Shown here: positions 6,105-13,730 of the stretch, one piece after another
Layout of the letters: each line of letters opens with the position of its first letter
How positions within the stretch are numbered: the stretch's first letter is position 1
Assembly (NCBI GenBank): GCA_002687175.1
Contig: NYZP01000016.1
Location: 1-14,205 of the forward strand
Direction of reading: 5' to 3'
DNA: 14,205 nucleotides
Source of the DNA: Parcubacteria group bacterium
GTDB lineage: Bacteria > Patescibacteria > ABY1 > Buchananbacterales > UBA6539
The notes under the pieces: generated by a model
Seen by the model: the letters and a program-made list of their open reading frames with translations, nothing else
Told to the model about the DNA's origin: nothing
Databases searched by the model: none
Program-made: the position numbers and the translations under genes

Positions 6105-6575
6105 ATGGTTGAAGAATCAAAAATATTGGAATTAATTGAAGTTGCTCGAGACTCTGGAAAAATCCGGAAGGGGGCCAATGAAGCTACAAAGGCAATTGAA
6201 AAAGGCCAGGCTAAGCTGGTTGTTTATGCGGCCGATGTCAGTCCCAAAGAGATTGTTATGCACTTACCATTACTTTGCAAGGATAAGAATGTAGCTTGTA
6301 CTGAAGTAAAAACCAAAGAAGCACTAGGAGCTGCTGCTGGTTTAGGAGTTGGAACTGCTGCTGTGGCCATTGTGAAAGAAGGAGAAGGTAAATCTGGTGT
6401 GGAAGCTGCAGTTAAAGAATTAATGGCTAATCAGGAACCAAAAGAAGAAGCTGAAGAAAAGAAAGAAGAGCCGGCTAAAGAAGAAAAGCCAGAACCAGAA
6501 AAAAAGGAAGAATCAGTTGAAGAGAAAAAAGAAGAATCTCCCAAAGAAGAAGCCCCTGCAGAAAAAGCAGAGTAA
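6105..6575 (+). CDS. rpl7ae: Large-subunit ribosomal protein L7Ae (eL8), k-turn-binding, with long charged tail
   Basis: L7Ae binds k-turns in 23S rRNA, in box C/D and H/ACA guide RNAs and in archaeal RNase P. The family core is complete in residues 1-108, including the RNA-contact block GKIRKGANEATKAIEKGQAK (18-37), VVYAADVSP (39-47) and LGAAAGLGVGTAAVAIV (73-89). The total of 156 aa exceeds the usual archaeal length of about 120. The extra C-terminal 45 residues are low complexity, nearly all Glu, Lys, Pro and Ala, with repeating K-E-E. Such a tail should be disordered and may make RNA or protein contacts. The gene heads the operon, uses an SD (GAGGT) and is preceded by the putative autoregulatory k-turn. 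Confidence 0.95.
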   Translation: MVEESKILELIEVARDSGKIRKGANEATKAIEKGQAKLVVYAADVSPKEIVMHLPLLCKDKNVACTEVKTKEALGAAAGLGVGTAAVAIVKEGEGKSGVEAAVKELMANQEPKEEAEEKKEEPAKEEKPEPEKKEESVEEKKEESPKEEAPAEKAE

Positions 6576-6582
6576 ATAGAAA

Positions 6583-6873
6583 ATGGCAAAAACTTTTCAA
6601 AAAGGAAAAAAACCTGAAGACTCCAAGGCAGAAGGAGAAATTAGATTTCCAATTGGTGTTCCCGCTGAAGTCAAAGAGATAATCACTCGGCAAGGTACTA
6701 AAGGAGACATTACTCAGGTTTTATGCAAAATTTTAGATGGTCGGGACAAAAATAAAACTTTAAGAAGAAATGTTCGCGGTCCAGTAAAATTAAGAGATAT
6801 TTTGGTCTTATTAGAAACTGAAATGGAAGCTCAAAGATTGGGCGGCGGCCGTAAAGGCGGCCGGAGGAAGTAA
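6583..6873 (+). CDS. rps28e: Small-subunit ribosomal protein S28e
   Basis: S28e is a small OB-fold protein of the 30S subunit near the mRNA exit. The family core runs from about residue 25: VPAEVKEIITRQGTKGDITQ, then CKILDGRDKNKTLRRNVRGP and VKLRDILVLLETEMEAQRL, which includes the conserved RNVRGPV and LLETE blocks. At 96 aa it is longer than the usual 65-75. It has an N-terminal extension of about 24 mostly polar residues, for which no internal ATG offers a shorter start, and a GGGRKGGRRK tail. It begins 7 nt after the L7Ae stop with no clear SD, so coupling to L7Ae translation is likely. Confidence 0.92.
   Translation: MAKTFQKGKKPEDSKAEGEIRFPIGVPAEVKEIITRQGTKGDITQVLCKILDGRDKNKTLRRNVRGPVKLRDILVLLETEMEAQRLGGGRKGGRRK
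6846..6867 (+). promoter_or_regulatory. GC hairpin abutting the SD of L24e
   Basis: CGGCCG (6846-6851) can pair with CGGCCG (6858-6863) around loop TAAAGG. The L24e SD, GGAGG at 6863-6867, starts on the last base of this stem. The GC-rich run sits inside the Gly-Arg tail of S28e, so codon choice may be the whole cause. Confidence 0.35.
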
Positions 6874-6874
6874 A

Positions 6875-7099
6875 ATGCCCCGTTGCAGTTTTTGCGGAAC
6901 CTCAATCAAGAAAGGAACAGGAAAGATCTATGTTTATGCCAGTGGCAAGATCAATAATTTCTGCACCATGAAATGTGAGAAGAATTTACTTAAGTTAGGT
7001 CGGAAGCCTTTAAAAGTTAGATGGACTGAGGCTTATCGGAAAGAGAATAAGAAAGAATCTGTTAAAAAAAAGACTGAAAAAAAAGGTGATCAAAAATGA
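6875..7099 (+). CDS. rpl24e: Large-subunit ribosomal protein L24e
   Basis: L24e is a small zinc-binding protein of the 50S subunit. The four zinc ligands are visible as C4-X2-C7 (PRCSFCG) and C30-X3-C34 (NFCTMKC). The family signatures are also present: IKKGTGKIYVYASGKI (11-26), and LKLGRKPLKVRWTEAYR (39-55). The 74 aa include a Lys/Glu-rich tail slightly longer than the common archaeal form of about 60-65 aa. It starts one base after the S28e stop and has a strong SD (GGAGG, 7 nt spacer). Its stop overlaps the NDK start (ATGA). Confidence 0.95.
   Translation: MPRCSFCGTSIKKGTGKIYVYASGKINNFCTMKCEKNLLKLGRKPLKVRWTEAYRKENKKESVKKKTEKKGDQK
7085..7090 (+). promoter_or_regulatory. Shine-Dalgarno site of NDK
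   Basis: GGTGAT lies 5 nt before the ATG at 7096, inside the end of L24e. It is the best SD match in the window and supports the ATGA-overlap start. Confidence 0.7.
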
Positions 7100-7575
7100 T
7101 AGAAAGATCTTTAGTATTGTTGAAACCTGATGCAGTTCAAAGAGGGTTGATGGGAAAGATAATCTGTCGGTTTGAAGATGCTGGATTGAAAGCAGTTGGT
7201 GTTAAAATGGTTTGGGTTAAGACCGAATTTGCTCAAAAACACTATGCTGCTCATCTGGAAAAATCATTTTACCCAGGTTTGGAAAAGATGATCACCGAAG
7301 GACCAGTATTGGCCCTGGTATTAGAAGGTTTACATGCTGTAGAAACTGTTCGAAAGATGGTTGGTCCAACTGAACCAAAGACTGCAGCTCCGGGAACTAT
7401 TCGTGGGGATTTTGCCCATCATTCTTATGAATATACAGATAAGAAAGGGATCGCAATCAAGAACTTGATTCATGCTTCAGGGAATATAGCAGAAGCAAAA
7501 GAAGAGATCAAGCTTTGGTTTGAAGACAAAGAACTACATACTTATGAAACTGTGCATGAAAAACATGTGTTTTAA
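7096..7575 (+). CDS. ndk: Nucleoside-diphosphate kinase
   Basis: NDK transfers the gamma phosphate between nucleoside di- and triphosphates through a phosphohistidine, supplying GTP and other NTPs in the cytosol. The 159 aa begin with SLVLLKPDAVQRGLMGKI (Lys10 and the KPDAVQRG signature). Nucleotide-site residues R86, T92 (GPTEP) and R103 (TIRGDF) are in place, and the active-site histidine is H126 in NLIHASGN. The usual active-site signature is N-x-x-H-G-S-D/A-S; here it is HASGN, with the serine kept but Gly to Ala and the last residues changed. A short insert precedes it (DFAHHSYEYTDKKGIA), making the protein about 8-10 residues longer than typical. The L7Ae-S28e-L24e-NDK order is a familiar archaeal cluster. 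Confidence 0.95.
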   Translation: MIERSLVLLKPDAVQRGLMGKIICRFEDAGLKAVGVKMVWVKTEFAQKHYAAHLEKSFYPGLEKMITEGPVLALVLEGLHAVETVRKMVGPTEPKTAAPGTIRGDFAHHSYEYTDKKGIAIKNLIHASGNIAEAKEEIKLWFEDKELHTYETVHEKHVF

Positions 7576-7576
7576 T

Positions 7577-7631
7577 TCTTGCTGGGTTTAATTCCCCGCA
7601 GCTTGCTGCGACGAATTAAATTGAAGCAAGA
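7577..7631. repeat. Nested palindrome, copy 1 of a CNAGCTTGCTNG-core element
   Basis: Three inverted repeats nest here. The outer is TCTTGCT 7577-7583 with AGCAAGA 7625-7631, the middle TTTAATTC 7587-7594 with GAATTAAA 7613-7620, and the core CGCAGC 7597-7602 with GCTGCG 7605-7610. The 18-nt core 7594-7611 recurs at 7662-7679 with two differences that compensate each other in the stem. It follows NDK directly and could end that transcript. Confidence 0.65.
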
Positions 7632-7633
7632 TT

Positions 7634-7690
7634 AAAAATCCCAATTCTAACTAATGAAATACCCCGGAGCTTGCTCCGATTGGGATTTTT
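7634..7690. terminator. Bidirectional terminator-like hairpin carrying core copy 2
   Basis: A 12-bp perfect stem (AAAAATCCCAAT 7634-7645 with ATTGGGATTTTT 7679-7690) ends in a T-run on both strands. It lies between the convergent NDK and ABC operons, as expected of a shared terminator. Inside the stem is the palindrome CGGAGC 7665-7670 / GCTCCG 7673-7678, the second copy of the core at 7594-7611. Confidence 0.6.
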
Positions 7691-7700
7691 ATTTAATTTC

Positions 7701-8977
<1,277 letters not shown>

Positions 8978-9002
8978 TTATTTTTGATACGCAGTGGGAT
9001 TC

Positions 9003-10358
9003 TCATTTCTTACGAACAATCCTCAATGGTCTGAGCAGATCCCTCTTAACAAAACCAAACATTCCCAGGTTTCTGTTTCTTCTCTTGGTAAATCGTTTAT
9101 ACTCAATAAACAACAAGATCAAAAGTACCCCTAAGATATACCATTTATTTTTTGACCAGAAACTTTGTTTTTGCATTCCTTTTCTTCCAGCAAATGAAGT
9201 TTGCCCTCCTGCTGTTTTAACATTCAATGACGAAGGATTAATTTGCACAATCTTTTCTACTGTGTGTCTTTTACCCATGGTATCAGTGTAAACAACCCTT
9301 ATCTTTAATGGCTTAGAATTTTGAAAAAAGCCAGTTTTAGCCGTAGATGAACTTTTTGAGATAGCTTTTTTCCCACCATCAGATAATTTAAAGCTAGCAA
9401 CTGTATAATCTCCTTTATTCAAATTCCCAATGATTACAGAATTTGAACCAGAGACTTTCCAACCTTGTTGCTTGGGAATGACCACTGAAACCGAATAGGC
9501 TTGTACACTCCCAATATTACTAATACTGAAAGCAGTATCTCCATTTGAACTTTCTGAAAAAGCCACATCAAAATCTGTTTCTCCTCCTACAAAAACACCT
9601 GCCTGGGTAGTGATAGTTTCCTTTTCTGAGGCACTACTGGCATTTTTGATATCATAAGTTAACTTCAGATTCAATTGATATAAATCCGGATCAGCATTTA
9701 CACTTGCCAATACGTTATATTTTAGATCAATTCTTTTTCCCGGACCTAGAAATTTGATGTATCTAGTGTTGTCTGTATTGATTGGTAAAACCACATTATC
9801 TGGTTCGCTCCACGAGAAAATCAGATTATATAATGGGGCACTACCAATATTGTTAACAGAAAAGACCATTTTGGTTTCCTTCCCAGGAATTAATTTGGTT
9901 TTATCAATGTAAATGATTTCAGCAAATTCTTTGGATGTCACATCGATACTAAATGCTTCTACAACCCAACTTAACCCACCATCTACAGAATAACGAACTT
10001 TTAGAATGTGCTTGCCATCAAGAGCATTTCGATCAGTTAATAATTTATAAGTTACTGTCTTAAAATTCCCTTCCGTCGGCCAATTCAATAAATTTTTAAT
10101 TTCTTTCCGAGCCTTATCTCCAGACGTTAAGGTAAAAGGATAGGCTGGAACCAGTTCTACTAAGATACTGGAAGCATACGTAGCCCCATTATTTTGTACA
10201 TTAAATCTTACTTCCGCAGTGTCTCCGGCTTTAACTGGATCCGGATATTGAGTTAATAAGGCCATGTCAATATCTCCCGAAGTTATCATTGCTTCAACCA
10301 GAGGAATTAACATCCCTAATAAAAAAATAAGTCCTAACCATAAATATTTTTGTTTCAT
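9003..10358 (-). CDS. Secreted, membrane-anchored CARDB/COG1361-like surface protein of the ABC operon
   Basis: The protein has 451 aa. It has a signal peptide (1-23, KYLWLGLIFLLGMLIPLVEA) and then about 350 residues of beta-sandwich-type repeats. Each repeat has the recurring pattern of N-(N/I)-G after a hydrophobic strand: VQNNGATYASS (54-64), VNNIGSAPLYN (168-178) and ISNIGSVQAYS (279-289). This is characteristic of CARDB or COG1361 'S-layer-like' domains. One membrane helix (406-420) and a basic cytoplasmic tail (KRFTKRRNRN...) follow, giving a type I anchor. Archaeal MacB-type ABC pairs often travel with such a gene; it may play the part that adaptor proteins play in bacteria, but that is inference. 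The SD GGTGG lies 4 nt before the ATG at 10358. Confidence 0.82.
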   Translation of the reverse strand: MKQKYLWLGLIFLLGMLIPLVEAMITSGDIDMALLTQYPDPVKAGDTAEVRFNVQNNGATYASSILVELVPAYPFTLTSGDKARKEIKNLLNWPTEGNFKTVTYKLLTDRNALDGKHILKVRYSVDGGLSWVVEAFSIDVTSKEFAEIIYIDKTKLIPGKETKMVFSVNNIGSAPLYNLIFSWSEPDNVVLPINTDNTRYIKFLGPGKRIDLKYNVLASVNADPDLYQLNLKLTYDIKNASSASEKETITTQAGVFVGGETDFDVAFSESSNGDTAFSISNIGSVQAYSVSVVIPKQQGWKVSGSNSVIIGNLNKGDYTVASFKLSDGGKKAISKSSSTAKTGFFQNSKPLKIRVVYTDTMGKRHTVEKIVQINPSSLNVKTAGGQTSFAGRKGMQKQSFWSKNKWYILGVLLILLFIEYKRFTKRRNRNLGMFGFVKRDLLRPLRIVRKK

Positions 10359-10380
10359 TTTACCACCTTGTTATTTTTGT

Positions 10381-10468
10381 AGGTAATATGTCTGCTTTGC
10401 CAAGGGAGGCCCATTTTTGACTTTTTAATGTCAAAAATAACTGGGCCGTGCAAGCTGACATATTACTT
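10381..10468. repeat. Long imperfect hairpin between ABC ATPase and surface-protein genes
   Basis: The paired arms are AGGTAATATGTC 10381-10392 with GACATATTACTT 10457-10468 (one G.T), GCTTTGC 10394-10400 with GCAAGC 10450-10455 (one bulge), GGCCCA 10408-10413 with TGGGCC 10442-10447, and TTTTTGAC 10414-10421 with GTCAAAAA 10430-10437. The loop is 8 nt. It nearly fills the gap between the two genes and includes the ATPase stop codon. It has no T-run after the stem on the minus strand, so an RNA-processing or stability element, or a small inverted-repeat insertion, is more likely than a simple terminator. Confidence 0.7.
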
Positions 10469-11149
10469 ATTATTTTCTACAACTTTTCCATCTTTTAATT
10501 CAATTTTATCATAAGCATAAGAAGCTAAATGTAAATCGTGAGTAACCATAATGATAGTTTTGCCTTCCTCTTTCCATAGTTTCTCTAATAACTCCATGAC
10601 TTCTTTTCCAGTGATACTATCTAAAGCTCCAGTTGGTTCATCAGCCAAGATAATCTCTGGGTTGGCAGCTAAACACCGGGCAATAGAAACCCTTTGCTGC
10701 TGCCCCCCAGATAGTTGAGAAGGTAAATGGCGCATATGAGTATCCAAACCCACCAACTTTAATACTTTTTCCGCTTGTTTCCTAGCATCATGATCACTCA
10801 TCTCTTGTAATTCTAATGGCAAGAGCACATTTTGAAAAGCAGTCATATTTGGCAGCAAATTATATTGTTGAAAAATAAAACCGATAGTTTTTCCCCTTAA
10901 GCTTGCTAGATCAGATTCACTGAGTTTACTGATATCGTTATTCTTAAGAACAATCTTGCCTTTAGTTGGAATATCTAAGCATCCAACTAAATTTAATAAT
11001 GTTGATTTCCCACTACCGGAAGACCCGATAATAGCCACAAAATCTCCTTTTTTGATTTGAACAGAAACCCCTTTAAGAGCAGGAACTTCAACTTCTCCCA
11101 TCTGATAAATCTTCCAGACATTCTCTAAATCAAGTAGAACTGGTTTCAT
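10463..11149 (-). CDS. ABC transporter ATP-binding protein, MacB/LolD type
   Basis: This cytoplasmic ATPase (228 aa, the usual LolD/MacB-domain length) powers the permease at 7748. All motifs are intact: Walker A GSSGSGKST (42-50), Q-loop at FIFQQYNLLP (91-100), signature LSGGQQQRV (146-154), Walker B IILADEPTGALD (166-177) with D170 and E171, and switch His204 in VTHD. The run NLLPNMTAFQNVLLPLEL is typical of the LolD/MacB subfamily. The SD AGGTGA (11154-11159) is 4 nt before the ATG at 11149. It is the first well-supported gene of the operon, and a possible 43-codon frame overlaps its start. Confidence 0.95.
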   Translation of the reverse strand: MKPVLLDLENVWKIYQMGEVEVPALKGVSVQIKKGDFVAIIGSSGSGKSTLLNLVGCLDIPTKGKIVLKNNDISKLSESDLASLRGKTIGFIFQQYNLLPNMTAFQNVLLPLELQEMSDHDARKQAEKVLKLVGLDTHMRHLPSQLSGGQQQRVSIARCLAANPEIILADEPTGALDSITGKEVMELLEKLWKEEGKTIIMVTHDLHLASYAYDKIELKDGKVVENNK

Positions 11150-11277
11150 ATCTTCACCTTCTTATTTGGAATCGTATTTTCTTTATAAATTGTGTGGATG
11201 ATTGGTGTATTGGCAGGCAAATTGTATTCTGGTAGATAATCTACTCCCCAAATAAACCCCTTGACATAATATTTCAC
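11146..11277 (-). CDS. Possible 43-aa small ORF upstream of the ABC ATPase (low confidence)
   Basis: A GTG-started frame encodes 43 residues, including YLPEYNLPANTPIIHTIYKE, with no predicted membrane segment. Its TGA overlaps the ATPase ATG (ATGA). An ATTTAAAT box at 11297-11304 gives a predicted transcript start within 2 nt of the GTG, matching the leaderless geometry of the region. Against it, a better TATA box lies inside this frame at 11182-11189 and would serve the ATPase alone, and the frame has no recognisable homologue. It may be leader sequence rather than a gene. Confidence 0.33.
   Translation of the reverse strand: MKYYVKGFIWGVDYLPEYNLPANTPIIHTIYKENTIPNKKVKI
11182..11189 (-). promoter_or_regulatory. 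TATA box of the ABC operon
   Basis: The palindromic TTTATAAA predicts a start at about 11160, giving an 11-nt leader that begins with the SD AGGTGA and runs to the ATG at 11149. Confidence 0.6.
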
Positions 11278-11323
11278 CCAATTCCAACCAAAATCTATTT
11301 AAATGAACATTATTTCGTGAATT

Positions 11324-11367
11324 CTATAACTATTATTAGTTAAATAAAATAACAATTAACATGGGGT
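11324..11367 (+). promoter_or_regulatory. Promoter and SD of EF-2
   Basis: A TATA-like CTATAAC (11324-11330) predicts a start near 11353 and a leader of about 20 nt. The leader contains the SD-like GGGGT (11363-11367), 6 nt before the ATG at 11374. A second AT-rich candidate, TTAAATAAAATAAC (11340-11353), is too close to the ATG for a leader with this SD. Confidence 0.45.
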
Positions 11368-11373
11368 AAAAAA

Positions 11374-13569
11374 ATGGCAGAACGAATGGTAGACAAGGTA
11401 ACTCGGTTGATGAAACAACCCACTCAAATTAGAAATATTGGTGTGTGTGCACATATTGATCACGGAAAAACCACCTTTTCTGATAACCTACTAGCGGGAG
11501 CCGGGATGATGAGCGAAGAGGAAGCTGGAAAGGCTTGTAAATTGGATTTTCATGAAGATGAACAGGAAAGAGGAATCACCATTGATTCGGCTTCTGTTTC
11601 TATGGTACATACTGTTGAAGATAAAGAATATTTAATTAACTTGATTGATACTCCTGGACACGTTGATTTTGGTGGAGATGTTACCAGAGCAATGCGAGCT
11701 GTAGATGGAGCAATAGTTTTAATCTGTGCTTCGGAAGGAGCAATGCCTCAGACAGAAACGGTTTTAAGACAAGCATTAAAGGAACGGGTTAAACCAGTTT
11801 TGTTTATCAATAAGGTTGATCGATTGATTAAAGAATTAAAATTAACTCCAGAGCAGATGCAGGAGAGATTCATTAAACAGATTGCTTCTGTAAATAAAAT
11901 TATCAAATCAGTTGCTCCGGAAGAGTATAAAGAGATATGGCAAGTTAGTATTGAAGCTGGTACTGTAGCTTTTGGTTCCGCTTTCCATAATTGGGGGATT
12001 AGTTTGGCTTATATGCAAAAGAAGGGGATCAGTTTTAAAGAGATTATTGATGCCTATACTGGAACAGATGATGAAATAAAAGAGAAAGTTAAGGAGTTAG
12101 CAAAAAAAACCCCAATTCATGAAGTTGTTCTAGATATGGCTATTGAACATCATCCTGATCCACAACAGGCTCAAGAGTATCGAATTCCCAGATTGTGGCA
12201 AGGAGATATGGACAGTACAGATGGCCATTCATTAATTAAATGTGATCCTGAAGGCCGAATGTTTTTCGTTATCGTTAAAGTAGTGGTTGATCCACAAGCC
12301 GGAGAAATTGCTGCCGGTAGATTATTCAGTGGCACCATGAAAAAAGGAGATGAAGTTTTCTTGAATATGGCCAATATGCCTTCACGGATCCAACAAGTTT
12401 ACATTTACAATGGAGCTAAGAAAGAAATCGTAGATAATGTTCCTTGTGGAAATATCATTGGAATTGGCGGTTTGAAAGCAGGAATGCCTGGTGAAACCAT
12501 CACTACTGATGGTAAAGCAGATCCTTTCGAAGAGATCAAGCACATCTTTGATCCAGTAGTTACCAAGGCGATTGAAGCTAAGAGGCCAAGTGATCTACCT
12601 AAACTAATTGAAGTTTTAAGACAGGTACAGAAAGAAGATCCCACCATTAAGATTGAGATCAATGAGGAAACTGGAGAACACTTGATGCATGGGATGGGAG
12701 AACTGCATTTGGAAGTTATTGAAAACCGGATTAAATCTGATAAGGGAGTAGAAGTTCAAACCTCTCCTCCGATTGTTGTTTATCGGGAAGCGATCCAGAA
12801 AGAAAGTCCGGAAATGGAAGGAAAATCTCCGAACAAACACAACAAGTTCTACATCAAGGTTGAACCTTTGGACCAGGAAGTTGCTGATGCGATTAAAGCA
12901 GGAAATATTCCTGAGGGTCGATTTAAGAAGAAGAATGAATCAGTAATTGCTGGGTTAAGAGAGTTAGGCTGGGATGCTAAGAGTGCCGGTCGAGTAAAAG
13001 CTATAGTCAACGGTAACATGTTCTTGGATGAGACTAGGGGAATTGTTCATATTGGAGAGATCATTGAAATGGTCTTAGATATGTTTGCTGATGTCATGAA
13101 AGCAGGACCTTTAGCTAAAGAGCCTTGTGTTAATGTTTCTGTCAGCATGATGGATGTCAAGCTACACGAAGACACTATTCATCGTGGACCAGCTCAAGTT
13201 TATCCGGCGGTTCGTGAATCTTTACGGGGAGCCTTAATGCAAGCCGGACCGATCTTGTTTGAACCTTTGCAGACTTTAAGAATCGAAGCTCCGAATGAAT
13301 ACATGGGAGAATTGAGTAAGTTGGTTAGTTCAAAGCGAGGACAGTTGTTAAGCATGGATCAAGAAGGAGAGATTACGGTTATTATGGCCAAGATGCCAGT
13401 GGCAGAATTGATGGGTTGGAGTAATGACCTAAGATCCGCTACCGCAGGTCGAGGTAACAGTAGTCTAGTTGATCAAGTCTTTGAGAAACTTCCAAACGAA
13501 CTGCAGGACAAGATCCGGAACCAGATTGTAAGTCGAAAGGGGATTAGTAAAGGCGTGTTGGGCGCTTAA
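11374..13569 (+). CDS. fusA: Translation elongation factor 2 (aEF-2)
   Basis: EF-2 is the GTPase that drives ribosomal translocation. The 731 aa match the archaeal length. The G domain has G1 AHIDHGKT (26-33), the switch region QERGITIDSASVS, G3 DTPGHVDF and G4 NKVD. Domains II and III follow, with MHGMGELHLEV marking domain III. Domain IV contains LHEDTIHRGPAQVYPAVR, where His603 (codon 13180-13182) is at the position that archaea and eukaryotes convert to diphthamide, so the genome should encode Dph enzymes. Domain V has the fused EF-G C-terminal signature (APNEYMGELSKLVSSKRGQL). The start has an SD-like GGGGT. It is divergent from the ABC operon and monocistronic by layout, with T-tracts after the stop. 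Confidence 0.97.
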   Translation: MAERMVDKVTRLMKQPTQIRNIGVCAHIDHGKTTFSDNLLAGAGMMSEEEAGKACKLDFHEDEQERGITIDSASVSMVHTVEDKEYLINLIDTPGHVDFGGDVTRAMRAVDGAIVLICASEGAMPQTETVLRQALKERVKPVLFINKVDRLIKELKLTPEQMQERFIKQIASVNKIIKSVAPEEYKEIWQVSIEAGTVAFGSAFHNWGISLAYMQKKGISFKEIIDAYTGTDDEIKEKVKELAKKTPIHEVVLDMAIEHHPDPQQAQEYRIPRLWQGDMDSTDGHSLIKCDPEGRMFFVIVKVVVDPQAGEIAAGRLFSGTMKKGDEVFLNMANMPSRIQQVYIYNGAKKEIVDNVPCGNIIGIGGLKAGMPGETITTDGKADPFEEIKHIFDPVVTKAIEAKRPSDLPKLIEVLRQVQKEDPTIKIEINEETGEHLMHGMGELHLEVIENRIKSDKGVEVQTSPPIVVYREAIQKESPEMEGKSPNKHNKFYIKVEPLDQEVADAIKAGNIPEGRFKKKNESVIAGLRELGWDAKSAGRVKAIVNGNMFLDETRGIVHIGEIIEMVLDMFADVMKAGPLAKEPCVNVSVSMMDVKLHEDTIHRGPAQVYPAVRESLRGALMQAGPILFEPLQTLRIEAPNEYMGELSKLVSSKRGQLLSMDQEGEITVIMAKMPVAELMGWSNDLRSATAGRGNSSLVDQVFEKLPNELQDKIRNQIVSRKGISKGVLGA

Positions 13570-13587
13570 TTTTTTTATTAATTTTTT
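13570..13587 (+). terminator. T-tract terminator of EF-2
   Basis: Two T-runs (13570-13576, 13582-13587) directly after the stop, with no strong hairpin, fit intrinsic archaeal termination on oligo-T. Confidence 0.6.
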
Positions 13588-13597
13588 ATCTCGAAAC

Positions 13598-13605
13598 ATT
13601 TAAAT
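13598..13605 (+). promoter_or_regulatory. TATA-like box upstream of a 19-codon ORF
   Basis: ATTTAAAT ends 24 nt before the ATG at 13629, within 2 nt of the leaderless spacing used elsewhere in the window. Confidence 0.4.
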
Positions 13606-13628
13606 AATTGTATTCCCTTAGTTTTACC

Positions 13629-13688
13629 ATGCAAATCAAAATCCAAGAATTAAAAGAGATTTGTTATAATTTACCAATAAATTTATAA
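13629..13688 (+). CDS. Possible 19-aa leaderless ORF upstream of the nucleotidyltransferase (low confidence)
   Basis: The frame reads MQIKIQELKEICYNLPINL and stops at TAA 13686-13688. That stop lies inside the TATA box of the next gene. It is in the same frame as the nucleotidyltransferase at 13731 and is the only stop between them. It could be a leader peptide, a small protein, or the remnant of a longer N-terminus ended by a nonsense change or a sequencing error. Confidence 0.25.
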   Translation: MQIKIQELKEICYNLPINL

Positions 13689-13729
13689 ACTATCACCATT
13701 TATGATAATACTATCAGTTTTACCGATAG
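13682..13729 (+). promoter_or_regulatory. Promoter with tandem operator-like palindromes for the nucleotidyltransferase gene
   Basis: The TATA box TTTATAAA (13682-13689) predicts a start at 13711, 20 nt before the ATG at 13731. Immediately after it come two 19-bp palindromes of the same form, CTATC-N9-GATAA (13690-13708) and CTATC-N9-GATAG (13711-13729), with centres 21 bp apart. They cover the TATA edge and the whole leader, a placement typical of a repressor site. No SD is present. Confidence 0.55.
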
Positions 13730-13730
13730 A

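Noticed and set aside
13686..13730. Stop-codon read-through joining the 19-codon ORF to the nucleotidyltransferase
   Set aside because: No recoding signal is visible, and a normal TATA box and ATG explain the downstream gene without it.
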